This document shows, piece by piece, positions 1 through 9,889 of a stretch of DNA of 64,000 nt. How positions within the stretch are numbered: the first letter of the stretch is position 1; every line of letters starts with the position of its first letter. A program made the position numbers and the translations under genes. The stretch comes from Rhizophagus clarus (Eukaryota; Glomeromycota; Glomeromycetes; Glomerales; Glomeraceae), in assembly GCA_015698045.1 (NCBI GenBank), contig BLAL01000285.1, positions 1,178,001 through 1,242,000 on the forward strand, written 5' to 3'. A model generated the notes under the pieces. That model was not told where the DNA came from. It did no database searches and saw only the letters and a program-made list of their open reading frames with translations.

Positions 1-32
1 AGTGCCTCCAGCAGAGTCCAGTTAGCCTGAAA

Positions 33-198
33 CATATGGGGTTTTTGCAATAGAAAGGTATGAAACTCAAAAAAATTTTTAAATTTACTTTATATGCTAA
101 TTATGTTTTTTATGCTAAAATAAGTGTAAATTTAATATTAATTAAATTTTTATTTTTTTTTGAGTTTCGTACCTTTCTATTGCAAAGACCCCCATATG
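33..198. repeat. Palindromic MITE-like element
   Basis: The two ends are near-perfect inverted copies. The left end runs from CATATGGGG through GCAATAGAAAGGTA to GAAACTC, and the right end is its reverse complement with a few mismatches (ending CCCCATATG). The arms are about 45 bp and enclose an AT-rich centre of about 75 bp. The whole is a 166-bp foldback unit with no coding capacity. Superfamily unknown, because no clear target duplication is visible at the window edge. Confidence 0.6.
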
Positions 199-299
199 AT
201 GAGCTACTATCAAAGCTTTTACCAGCAATGCAGAAATATATCTACTTTACAGAAATCTTGAAAATATGAGCGATGTTGAATTGATACAGGTACGATATA

Positions 300-660
300 A
301 ATTTCATGTCATAATGGTATCAATTTCTGTGATGATATTGTTATAATGTTGATTTGATATCGTTACTTCATCACCATAATTTATCGCGAAAATATCGTGA
401 TGATATCTATTCAAAAGAATATCAAATCAGTACAGCCTTGATATCATTACGATGTTGGTAATTTCAAAAAAAAGGATGATATATTTGCGATATTGATTTG
501 ATATCGTCACTTCATCCCACAATTTATCGCCAAGATATCGTGACAACATTTATTTAAAAAAATATCTGATCGGTATAGTCTTGATATTGTTACGATATTG
601 GTAATTTCAGGGATAAAAAAAGATATATTTACGATATTGATTTGATATCGTCACTTCATT
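300..660. repeat. 144-bp tandem repeat rich in GATATCGT
   Basis: The landmark GATTTGATATCGT recurs at 351, 495 and 639, exactly 144 bp apart. Each unit carries several GATATCGT / ATATCGTGA motifs and a GGTAATTTCA block. About 2.3 diverged copies are present. The same motif vocabulary returns at 17.5-19.2 kb, so this is a locally dispersed repeat family. No coding function is seen. Confidence 0.75.
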
Positions 661-844
661 GCCGCAACTCATTTGTGGTATCGCAACTCATCTGCAATAC
701 CGCAAATATTAAACTTTTTTTTTTTACAACTTTTATATGTATAACGTGCTACCATATTATTAAAATAAAATTCTGATATTTTTATACGATTAAGCAAGAT
801 TACATAAAAATATACTATAAGACTTTGACTACTTCCGTATGTCG

Positions 845-958
845 CTACCACAGAGGTTGTTGAGATTGCGGTTGCAAAGGCTTCCAAATTTTAATAAGAG
901 AATTCTTTTTACGAATTTCTTGTTCTTGTATAGGTTTATTACAATATTGAGAAAACAT
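845..958 (-). pseudogene. Truncated duplicate of the Q-rich gene 5' end
   Basis: Read on the minus strand, a start codon at 956-958 opens a short peptide containing QEQEIRKKNSLIKIW followed by PQSQQP, ending at a stop at 845. This matches the first exon of the gene at 2789-4106 (KEQGIRKKGSLIKHW then QPQSQ). The similarity continues upstream of the start: both copies have the block GCATTGATCTTACCACATCA, here near 1071 and at 4184 in the other copy. The duplication therefore covered promoter plus 5' coding sequence. Only about 37 codons remain, so it is a truncated copy. Confidence 0.6.
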
Positions 959-2131
959 TTTTAAAACTTGTTTGATGATAATTCTACAGGTTAAAATGTG
1001 AGTCAAAAATTTTTTTTTTCTTCTCATTTTTTTTTATTATTATAAATCAATTCTTTCATTCCTTATTTTTGCATTGATCTTACCACATCATGATCGAGTA
1101 TGATTAATATGGTGGTCAATTTTGAAAGAAAAAATATATTTTTTTTGATATACTTTGATGTATTTTCCATATGATTTTAGATATTGAGAATTTGATAAGA
1201 GAAGAGTTTTTTTAATTACTACTTTAACGAAATGTACTAACACTTGTTCTTTTTTTTAGACAGGTTCAAAGCATGGGATTTCAACTGGAGCTCAGGGGTG
1301 TAGATTTTGGTGGGTATTTTATAACATTTTTTTTTTTAAATCTTTTTTTTTTAATGTACTATTACTAACAGTTCGTTTCTTTAGAATTTTTCTATTTTGT
1401 AAATTATACTAGTAGTTTATGTATTATTATTTAGCCGTATAATAAAATAATTTATTGGCATTTTAAAATATATTAATCATGTTCTGTCAATCTTTACAAA
1501 ATTGTGAAAATTATCATAAAATGGTTTTAAATACATTGTCAGGATGACATATTTTATGATGTTCTGGTAAGCATCAGAAATGAGTTCTAATGTGGTTTTC
1601 AAAATGATTTTTTATTATGTAAAATGTTTTACAACCATATTAAAATTTGAATTTTAAGTACATTTATAATATCATAAAAGTATCATACGATATCTTGAAA
1701 AAATTGCCTTGTCCAGTAAAAGTAGTCTCATTTTATTTACGAATGTATATTTTAATATACAGTATTTGAAATGTATTAGAGACATTATTCTATTCAATAC
1801 ATTTACTAAATTTTATCGACATGGTTAATAAATTTTTAAAATCGGAACGACTTTAATAATAATTCGTGATGATTTATCAGTAAATTGATCCATGATCGGT
1901 AGACGATTATTTGTATAATATGTTTACTATTCAGACACAATTCAATACATTTCAGCAAAGAATAAATTATATATATATTAAGCAAAATTATTGATATGAA
2001 CTTTATTTATGATTAAAAGTGTTAATAATAAAAGTATTAATAATGTAAATGTTAAGTATAATTACTAAATTATAGCTCTTCTATGCTAAATATTTACTAT
2101 AAACTATTGATCAAATAAAAAAATCAAAGCG
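959..2131. other. No gene seen; AT-rich spacer
   Basis: The first about 180 bp repeat the upstream region of the Q-rich gene. The rest is AT-rich sequence with several short direct repeats (ATCATAAAAT-like) and no reading frame or splice-site pattern that I can support. A short GC-richer patch near 1258-1310 (tttag then GACAGGTTCAAAGCATGG) could be an orphan exon, but nothing joins to it. Confidence 0.5.
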
Positions 2132-2310
2132 CTATAACATTATAAAACCATCAAGTTTCCACGAATATTTATTTTCTATCCCTTTTGTTCTTAGAGTATT
2201 AAAAATCTTCCAGAACCTTAAAGTATTATCGTCACCACCAGCTCCAGCTACAATGTCTTCTCTATTTGGAGAAATATAAAAATAAAGGATGTGATAAAAA
2301 TGTAAAATGA
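2132..2310 (-). pseudogene. C-terminal WD40 repeat of a Cdc20/Cdh1-like protein
   Basis: On the minus strand the frame reads HILYFYISPNREDIVAGAGG, then DDNTLRFWKIFN, and reaches a stop at 2132-2134. This is the pattern of the last WD repeat of Fizzy/Cdc20/Cdh1 activators of the anaphase-promoting complex (family consensus VLYLAMSPDG..I.TGAGDETLRFWNVF). Only about 55 residues are seen, with no upstream propeller blades in the window. It may be the last exon of a gene whose other exons are lost, or a retained fragment. The two extra residues in the GGDDNTLRFW turn are unusual for the family. Confidence 0.5.
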
Positions 2311-2365
2311 TACATAATAAAAATATATTATATAAAATTTATAATAATGCTTTTCACTAGCCTCC

Positions 2366-2764
2366 TTAATTTGCAATCTTCTTAGTTACTTTTTTTTTAT
2401 GCTTTCTTTGCTCTCTTTCATCATTATCATTCTTTTCGTCATCATCTTCGGGAAATGACCTTGCAGCACTTATGTAATAATGAGACAGTTCCATTGATCT
2501 TGTAACATCTATTTTATCAGTACAAGCAAAGTCCAAATTTATTGTGTATAAATCTGTATTTGCCATAAAAAAGTTGTGACGAGCTGTCTTGTCATCATCC
2601 ACCTCCTCACTTAAACATCTAATCCCGTAAATAATAACATTTTGGAGCGCTCTTTCCATTTCTTCTGATAGTTTATTTAAAATACATGTCAACCACTGAC
2701 GAAATATAGTTGAAACTGAAACTTTAGATTTTAACTGGGAAATATTATCGTTAGTGCAACTATT
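2366..2764 (-). CDS. Hypothetical protein exon, acidic/basic C-terminus
   Basis: This open frame starts without ATG (about 2760, after a possible acceptor atcag) and includes the stretches STIFRQWLTCILNKLSEEME and RALQNVIIYGIRCLSEEVDDD. It ends in an acidic block (PEDDDEKNDNDERE) followed by a lysine-rich tail (KHKKKVTKK). A later in-frame ATG lies at 2690-2692. I do not recognise the family. It follows the Q-rich gene on the same strand and could be an alternative terminal exon of that gene, but I could not find a convincing donor that joins them. Confidence 0.35.
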   Translation of the reverse strand, partial: NSCTNDNISQLKSKVSVSTIFRQWLTCILNKLSEEMERALQNVIIYGIRCLSEEVDDDKTARHNFFMANTDLYTINLDFACTDKIDVTRSMELSHYYISAARSFPEDDDEKNDNDEREQRKHKKKVTKKIAN

Positions 2765-2788
2765 CTGATATGCGAAACCTATATTCGA

Positions 2789-4106
2789 CTATAATTCGCT
2801 TCTCCATCTATTAAAAACTTTTCGAAAACGTTTGCCCATAAAACTAATTTTTTGTTTGTTTTCTTTCTTCTTAGAAAAATGCGGAAATAATTTACTAATT
2901 ATATCTTCTATCATTAAATTTCTAGAAGAATGATCAAGGTGTCGAGTACGAAGGAATAGTGCTCTTAATTCAACGTAAATGATATCTAAGATCCATTTTG
3001 GGAGAGAACTATAATTATTTTCTAATATTTCACTTATCTGTTTTTGACTATATTCGCAACTGGTTTTAGGTTGCGTATATTTATCTGGAACATTTGCGTT
3101 GGGTCTTGGGGAAGGACTTCTGGGATAGTGATGTTCTTTAGTAAAATATTGAGACGGCAACTCCAAATTGTTATTTATGAGTTGTCGTTCAAAATTATCC
3201 CTATAATAAAAATAAATGGGCTCAGAACATATGAATTATAAATATTACAGATTTACTATATATATTTACATTGGAGTGCAGCTCTTCAAAGGCGGAGAAC
3301 GCAGCAGAGAATATGGTGATGTTGCCGGAGAGGATTCCAGTGATGTTATTGTTGATATGGGACTTTGACTTTTCCTGTATTTCTCAGTCATAAAAGTGAT
3401 ATAATTGGGTAAAATTAGGCCGAATTCATCTGCTATTTTCTTCTTAGTTTTATAGAGATCTGGAGATATATTTATTATTTTTTCAATTCTCAAGAACTCC
3501 TCTTTTAGCATTTTATCTACAATTATTAAATATCAAGATAAGTGAACTATTCATATCACAAAAAGAAAAAATAATGAATTTCAATTATAGGTCACCTATT
3601 TTTTCTTCATCATCAATTTGTTGAGGAGGTTGAGGTGGTAATTGAGGTAAGTATTGTTGAGGTTGTTGAGAAAGTGATTGCGACCATTGGTATTCATGAT
3701 GTGGCCATTGACGTTGCTGATTTTGTTGAGGTTGTTGAGGTTGTTGAGGCCATTGAGGTAGAGGTGGTTGCGACCATTGAAATTGATGAGGTTGAGATTG
3801 TTGAGGTTGTTGAGGCCATTGAGATTAAGGTGGTTGCGGCCATTGAAATTGAAATTGTTGAGGTTATCACGGCTATTAAAGTAGAGTTTGGGGTTGAGAT
3901 TGTTGCGATTGTTGAGATTGAGGTTGTTGCGGTTGATGAGATTGAGGTTGTTGCGGTTGTTGAGATTGGGGTTGTTGCAGCTGTTGAGGTTGTTGCGGCC
4001 ATTGAGACTGAGGTTGTTGATATTGCAGTTGTGATGGCTGCCAATGTTTAATAAGAGAACCTTTTTTACGAATTCCTTGTTCTTTATCAAGATCTTGAGA
4101 AGACAT
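2789..4106 (-). pseudogene. Q/P-rich lineage-specific protein, three exons, interrupted
   Basis: Three minus-strand exons fit together: 4106-3596, 3516-3270 and 3200-2789. The junctions are ATAG|gtgacc...tgtag|AT and CCAAT|gtaaat...tatag|GG, giving a frame of 390 codons including the stop. Exon 1 begins MSSQDLDKEQGIRKKGSLIK and becomes a QQPQ/QWPQ repeat. Exon 2 has a short helical region (LRIEKIINISPDLYKTKKKI), and exon 3 a basic C-terminus (GKRFRKVFNRWRSEL). The Q frame is interrupted inside the repeat: a cluster of stops at about 3862-3878 (TAA, TAG, TGA, TAA) and one TAA at 3824-3826. The frame is kept on both sides, so this allele looks inactivated or read incorrectly. I recognise no known domain. 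Confidence 0.5.
3635..4060 (-). repeat. Degenerate CAACCTCAA trinucleotide-phase repeat
   Basis: About 430 bp of imperfect CAACCTCAA / CAATGGCCT units lie within exon 1 of the Q-rich gene. Because nearly all codons are CAA, CCT, TCA or their shifts, most frames of both strands are open here: Q/P and N/L and S/T on the minus strand, V/E/I on the plus strand. Only the Q/P frame has a start with a duplicated homologue and matching splice sites. Confidence 0.75.
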
Positions 4107-4640
4107 TTTAATGATATCTCAATATAAAAAAAAAAGAAATAATTGAATAAAAAAAAAAAAATTTTTTTTATCCCCTTTTTTTTTGCATTGATCTTACCAC
4201 ATCATGATCGAAAAAAATTAATCTTTTTCTTGCATCGTAATTATATCTATGATTAATATGGTTAATTACGAAAAGAAAAAAAATTCTTTTTGTCATTGAT
4301 CTTATTACATCATATGATACAGATTTTTTTAAGGAAAAAAAATATGATTAATATAATGATGGATATTGTGATTAAATCATGGCCAAGTAAAATTAATATT
4401 TTTCTCACATTGTTACGATTAATTTCGAAAATAAGTTTCTTTTTTATCATTGATCTCAATAGATTTTCTAAGGAAAAAAATTTGATTAATATAATGACGG
4501 ACATTGTGATTATCGAGTAAAAATTAATCTTTTTTTCAATTTTTTTCTTTTTTTTAAAAATTCTATATCGTGGTTATACCTATTACCAAAAAAAACTTTT
4601 TCTGCAAAAAAAGTTGTTTGTATTGATATTATAACACTAC
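4107..4640. repeat. AT-rich direct repeats upstream of the Q-rich gene
   Basis: A block containing ATTGATCTTAC..CATCAT.., a T-run and GATTAATAT recurs with variation near 4186, 4292, 4446 and 4615. Each copy is spaced by poly-A/poly-T tracts. It covers the probable promoter of the minus-strand Q-rich gene and also occurs beside the truncated copy near 1060-1140. No reading frame is supported. Confidence 0.5.
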
Positions 4641-6215
4641 GAGTTATCTTTTCCTTGAACCTTCTCAAACATCTTAAGTCGTATAATTAATAATTAACCT
4701 CTCCTATAAACAGAGAGCAACTTACTTTAATATAAACACGAATACAAAATACGTTAGTAATGAGAACGAAAAATAAATTCTTTGGGAAAAAGAGATTATT
4801 TAAAGCACTGAACTGAAAGGAATGATTCCTAGGATAGCGAGTGATTTGAACTAAGCCAAAGTTAGAAACAAGATAGTTTCAGTATTTTCAGGCAGTATGG
4901 ATGAAGACAATTCACGTATTAGCCCTTGTTCTACAATTGATTTTTATCAAACTCGCTCTACATTGATTATTTCAGTTCTGTCTCAACCGATCTCTGGGAA
5001 AGAAGCAAAGTAGAAATCAAAGAATGGGAATCATGTATGGAAAAGGAACATCTTAAAAAGAAAGAGGCAACGGTTCTGCGAGTTAGAAATATCTGAGTAG
5101 ATGATTCATGCTGAAGCTTCTCTTCTCTCATTTCATCACTGATGCTTTTTCTTATGCGCCTTATCCAAGAAAGCATCCATTTCCCTTTCCTTTGATGACA
5201 TGGTATTTTTGAACTGGTCTTATGCGCATATACTGTATAAAACTTCTGGTCAAATGATCGTAGCATTGCTTTAAATTCCTAATTAGCTAATTACACATAT
5301 GCATATTGCATATTTTACCAAATTCTGTAGATCAATAAAAATCACAGTTTTGCACTGAGATTATCATTTAATCTCATTTAGATAAATTGTTTGTACTTGG
5401 TGTGAAGAACAGGTTATACTGTACTAATTAAACTGGCTGGTACTTACAAAAAAAAGATCTTTTTTTCTGTTTTTTTTCTAATTATTATGCTTTTTTATTT
5501 TTATCTAAGGCTGTGTTTTATTGTGCCATTGATTTACTTATTATATGGCTATATTTATTTCACCATCAATCATCGCTTTGTGTAAAGCTATAGTTTGTGG
5601 TTGTACAAATTTCCCACTGACGCTTTTCCAGGTGTTTAATAGAATAATTGGTCAGCAAGTCATGTATAATGTATATTGATATAAAAGAATTTATTTTTTA
5701 GTTGTCTTTCCGGTGCAGATTACTAATGTATATTAATTTAATTGATGGTGTGTGACTAAACAAATATTGACGACAACTTTTCAAATAAAAAGGTATCCGT
5801 AATTAGACAACTAAATAGGAACATCTCAGTGCTAGGATAAGCCTTATTTAGAATAAGCCCAGCAATTCCGTACTGAGATTTTCGAATAATGTTTCTCATT
5901 TAGGATAGGCCCAACACTTCGCTAGTTGTATATAAATACCCCTAATTTTTCAAGAAAAATAAAGTTTTATAACGATTTCCTTTAATAACTTATTTTCACG
6001 TTCCTATTTTTTTTTTTTAAAAAAAAGAAATAAAAATTTTAGAAAAAATCTTATTCTCACGTCCTTTTTTTTTAAATAAATATGATTAAAAAAAAAAATT
6101 TTCTCTTTCTACCTGAAAGAACTTCGTTTTATCAAAAAAAAGAATTTTCTCCTCCTACCCGAAAGAACCTTTAAGTTTTATCAAAAAAAAGTTCATACTC
6201 TTCCTTTTTAAAATA
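4641..6215. other. No supported gene; possible promoter with TATA box
   Basis: I find no gene that I can support. A plus-strand frame around 4978-5097 contains LWERSKVEIKEWES and ends in a stop, but neither its start nor partner exons are clear. At 5930-5965 there is a good TATA element (TATATAAATACCCC) followed by AATAAAGTTTTATAA. At 6095-6200 two direct copies of TACC(C/T)GAAAGAAC..TT..GTTTTATCAAAAAAAAG lie just upstream of the zinc-knuckle gene and may be part of its leader. Confidence 0.4.
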
Positions 6216-7083
6216 ATGTATCTTAATTTTAATATGCCCGATAACATTGATAACACTACTATTATCGACAATAATAATGAAGTTAGTAATGATTTTTATA
6301 TAATTGATAACCTGAACGCGATTAAAGATATATTAAGTATATCTGTTAATCATTCTATAACAATAAAGAATAATTCTAGTACAATTCAAATGTTAATTAT
6401 AATACTCCAAGGTAAGTTAACACTATGTTTTTTTGGGTGCATTGATGCTGTATATGGCTCTATCAGGTTACTGATACTGTATGTTTTGATACTGACTAAC
6501 AATATAAGAATAACTTACCGCTGCTTCATCTACTATCTCTCCTCCTATTGTCTCTACTTCTCCTCTTAATGTCTCTGCTATTGCCTCTCCTTCTCCTCCA
6601 GTCTCAACATACGGATCCTTGTCAGATTCAATTTCATCTTTAAGCTCTTCGCTACCCTTAGACTCTTCAGTAACCTCATAATCAATAACTTCCTTAACAA
6701 CTTTAATTTTGTCGATCTCACCAATTTCCTCGATCTTTCCAATTTCCTCGAACCCGCTAATTTCTTTGAACCCAGCTCCTGGTTCAAATTTAAATTTTAT
6801 ATGCACGTCGGAGGGGATCGCTTTATCTAGCAGGACAAATTGGATTGCGCCTATCAGCTCATATAAAGATATGTGTTACTTATGTGAATATTACGGGCAT
6901 GGTCTTAATACTTGCCCGAATATTCAGCAAAATTACCGGGGAAGATGCTGCAGGTGTTGGATCAGTCTGCACGAGTCAAAAGATTGCCATTTACGAAGAG
7001 GTGAAAAGGTACCTATTCCATTTAAAAAGAATTTTTTAAAGCCAGCCGATTTAATCAAATTTTTTGGAAGAATTGAGGAATAG
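6216..7083 (+). CDS. Double CCHC zinc-knuckle protein, two exons
   Basis: Exon 1 (6216-6411) encodes an N/D/I-rich N-terminus. It ends at AAG|gtaagt; the intron carries a CTAAC branch site and ends at the pyrimidine-rich acceptor ctcctccag (exon 2 from 6602). Exon 2 encodes an S/P/I-rich linker and then two zinc knuckles back to back: CYLCEYYGHGLNTC and CCRCWISLHESKDC, both fitting C-X2-C-X4-H-X4-C. A basic C-terminus follows. CCHC knuckles bind single-stranded nucleic acid. The gene may be a host RNA-binding protein or a domesticated or decayed Gag-like protein. The linker frame carries at least one interruption. No reverse transcriptase or integrase lies beside it. Confidence 0.5.
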
Positions 7084-7104
7084 GTTTTTTTTTTAATTCA
7101 TTTC

Positions 7105-7255
7105 TGGTCGCCTTGCTGGCGAATTTTTTATTCTATGTAGTTTGTTTGGTCCGCCTGGTGGCAGGTTTTTTTCCTGGTTTGTCTGGTGATGAGTTTTTTT
7201 CTGGTTCGCCTTGTGGCGTAAAGGTTTCTGGTTCGCCTAGTGGCATGTTCTTTTT
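7105..7255 (+). repeat. Degenerate GTTCGCC-GTGGC tandem repeat
   Basis: The block CTGGTTCGCCTNGTGGC, followed by a T-rich spacer, recurs four to five times with drift directly after the zinc-knuckle stop codon. Each unit carries a small GCC/GGC dyad. It lies in the presumed 3' untranslated region of that gene. Confidence 0.55.
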
Positions 7256-7807
7256 TTGTTTTGATATTTTTTTATAATAATAATAAATAATAATTCATTT
7301 TATCAATCATACTGGCACTAAATAAAATTTATTAAAACATTTTTTGAATATTATCTTGAATGCCAAATTGATATGATGATAATATTAAATTCATATTGCA
7401 GAAAATATAAAAAAAAATTGTTCAATATGGAAGTCAGTAATTTGATAGCTGTTTAAAAATCTAAGGTTTCTGTTAAGATTGTTTGTTTCTTTACTATAAA
7501 AATGCTGATCAATAACTTTTAGTTCAGTAAAATTATTAATTTGTATAATAAATTCCTTTTATTCAGCAATAAATTTTGAAGTTTAAATAATTTTGACATT
7601 TAATTTTAATTTATAAATATCCAGATGTTCAAAGCACGCCTTAGCAAAATTTTTGCCAATTGTCATACAACTAAAATTTAACGTGTCTACTGGATTTTCT
7701 ACAGATTCTACCCAATCACGATGTTATCGTAAAAAATTTTTAATATAAAAAAATGCTTGCTCGATCTGTAAGCAATAAATTTTTAAATAATGGAAGATTA
7801 AATTCTT
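7256..7807. other. No gene seen apart from transposase debris
   Basis: AT-rich sequence. The part from about 7600 onwards continues, on the minus strand and in shifting frames, downstream of the DDE fragment, and is probably the decayed 3' part of the same transposase. Nothing else is supported. Confidence 0.4.
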
Positions 7808-7935
7808 ATGGGATTATAATCGGGAGAATAAGATGGCAAAAACTCAAGTCGTATTCCTTTTTCCTCACAAATATTCTGCAAACGCTGACTTTTATGTATA
7901 GATACATTATCTAAGATTAAAACGCTATACTAGTT
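7808..7935 (-). pseudogene. Tc1/mariner-IS630 type DDE transposase fragment
   Basis: On the minus strand the frame reads VLILDNVSIHKSQRLQNIC and then GIRLEFLPSYSPDYNPI. This is the second catalytic Asp region (LDNaxxH) and the conserved LPxYSPxxNPIE block of the DDE_3 endonuclease family. The glutamate expected after NPI is replaced and the frame is lost just downstream. Only about 40 residues are clear, so it is a remnant of a cut-and-paste transposon. Confidence 0.75.
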
Positions 7936-8205
7936 ATTTAACTAAATAAAATATTAAATAAAAATATTTATTATAGTCTATGTGGTTTTATATTTCGCTT
8001 CGAAAAATGGTAAACAAGTTGGGAAGAAAAAGAGATGGTTAACGCGGCACAATAAAAATCAATAAAATCTACGTACAACACAAAATCAGGTCACATGAAT
8101 TATTAGCAGAGTGGTGGCGCTATGATATATTGTAATCTTTATTATCATAAAGGAATAAAAAACATATCAATGTTATCACGATCTTTTATGTGATATGTAC
8201 TGTAT

Positions 8206-9759
8206 TTATGAAAAAAGATGGAGTTTTAAAAAGCTAGCAATGTTTCTTCTGCTACAGGAAGGAATTTCTAGATCTTCTGTAATAACATCTAACTTCTTAA
8301 CCTTTTCTTTGATATTTGCGCTTTCAGTTTCAACCCAGACTATTCTGAAGCATTTTCTGAAGAATTCTATTAATTTATCTAGTGAAGTTTCTGATAATTT
8401 TGTAAAATTGATGGCTGAAACGTATTGGCTTAAGATTCTCTTTAAAACCACCTCACGTGATATGAAATTGTTTACTTTCTCGTCGGTAGGATCTGAACTT
8501 TCCGTATATCTACTTTAATAGAAAAAAAATTTAAATCATTAAATCATTGTAATAAAACAACAACATAACGATATGAACGTATCGATCACCTTTCTACAAT
8601 TTGTCGAAATTCTTTTACTAATGTTGAAAGTACATTTTTCAATTGATATCGATAGTCGGAAAATGATTTATGATATTGTTCGTTAATTGACTTCACCACG
8701 CTTTGATAAGCATCATGCCCAAAAATTTTTTGTGTTATTTTATCAAACGTATGATCGGGCGGATTTCTAGTTCGCAAAAAAAGGCATTTCATTTCTTCGT
8801 CAATAAGACGATAATTATCCTAAACAGTAATAATATCAATAATACATAATACATCAGTAATTCTATGTAATAACGATTGTTCTTAATTGGTAAGAATGTA
8901 ACAACCAAAATAAGAAATGGATTTTACGTTGTCAGATGGTGACGAAGTCGAGGTGATTAGTGGCAAATTTGTTGATGGCTGCTTCGTCGAGGCATCAAGC
9001 ATTTTGTTTGCCAGATGTAATACACTTGGATGTAAGACCAACCAATTGCAAATTTGCAATTGATTGGTCATTGCGCCAAATTGAACCAGAATTTCTTCTT
9101 CACTCTCTAGAAGTAATATTAAATGAGAATAAAATTATATTCATTAATTATGTTCAGATTTTATGTTTTTACCGCTTTCATCATTTTCATTTTCTTCTTG
9201 TTCTTTATCTTTCTCTCCTATCCCTCTCTCTTCTCTCTTTCTCTCTTCTCTCTTTCTCTCTTCTTTCTTTCTCTCTTCTCTCTTTATCACTCCTCTCCAT
9301 CTCTTTCTTCTCATTTTCTCTTCTTTCTTTTTCAATATTTCTTTCTTCTTATTCTGGAAGCATATCTTCATTATAACGAAGTAAATTTAGTTTTAAATAA
9401 ATTCGCAGAAATATCATTTCAATTGAATAATAAAACAATTATTATAACGTATTTACCCAAAATAATTCTTTCAATATCATCATCTTGTCTATTATTACCT
9501 TCTCCAATATCTACATCTTGTCCATGTAAATTATCTTGTTCATGTTCACTTCCTTCCTCTCTCTTTTCATCTCTTTCCTTATTATAATCACGTGAAGAGT
9601 TGGCAACATATGTACGAATAGTTTTTGTAGTCTTTGCAGCTTTTGTTGCCTTGTCATTTAGGTATCATTATAATAGTATTAGGCGCAATTACTATATAAA
9701 TTTTAAATCAAAAATATAATATTATTACCTTTTTCTGTTACTCCTCTGCATTTAGTCAT
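8206..9759 (-). CDS. Unknown multi-exon protein, lineage-specific
   Basis: A set of minus-strand exons is consistent in phase: 9106-8928 (VQFGAMTNQLQICNWLVLHP), 8819-8590 (FDKITQKIFGHDAYQSVVKS) and the terminal exon 8512-8206 (FTKLSETSLDKLIEFFRKCF). The junctions are GACAAC|gtaaaa...tttag|GATAAT and GAAAG|gtgatc...taaag|TAGATA. A likely first exon starts at 9759 (MTKCRGVTEK, donor gtaata). A middle exon near 9480-9640 encodes KAAKTTKTIRTYVANSSRDY and then an acidic HEQDN region, but its frame shifts once. I recognise no domain. The central and last exons are helical and charged. Confidence 0.5.
9170..9370. repeat. Pyrimidine-rich CTCTTTCTCTCTTC low-complexity tract
   Basis: About 200 bp of nearly pure pyrimidine on the plus strand (TCTCTCTTTCTCTCTTCTT units). 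It lies in an intron of the minus-strand gene 8206-9759, where it reads as GAGAGAAAG. It is long enough to form triplex-type structures. The open frames in it are low-complexity by-products. Confidence 0.8.
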
Positions 9760-9803
9760 AATAAACAAACAAGATAGTACTTATCGGTATTGTGCTAGTA
9801 GTA

Positions 9804-9848
9804 ACGTAAAGAAATAGGTGATTCATCACGTAAAGAAATAGGTGATTC
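9804..9848 (+). repeat. Two-copy 24-bp direct repeat
   Basis: ACGTAAAGAAATAGGTGATTC occurs twice with a 3-bp spacer (starts 9804 and 9828), just upstream of the start codon of the minus-strand gene 8206-9759. It may be a promoter element or the edge of the satellite that begins beyond it. Confidence 0.8.
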
Positions 9849-9889
9849 CTAACGAAACGAATACAGCATCATCTTTATTTATTTATAGA

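Noticed and set aside
3635-4051. Plus-strand V/E/I-rich open frame of 138 codons
   Set aside because: It is the antisense reading of the CAACCTCAA repeat and has no start context, splice signals or homology.
4967-5266. Minus-strand frame of 99 codons
   Set aside because: No recognisable family and no partner exons; the plus strand of part of it looks equally protein-like, so neither was called.
5640-6010. Possible LTR (TATA box followed by AATAAA)
   Set aside because: No second copy, no TG...CA ends and no retroelement enzymes next to it; a simple promoter or leader is as likely.
6468-6806. Minus-strand E/I/K-rich frame of 112 codons
   Set aside because: It is antisense to the S/P/I-rich linker of the zinc-knuckle gene, and the composition explains the lack of stops.
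9123-9587. Plus-strand S/L/F-rich frames over 9123-9587
   Set aside because: They are produced by the pyrimidine-rich tract; the supported exons here are on the minus strand.
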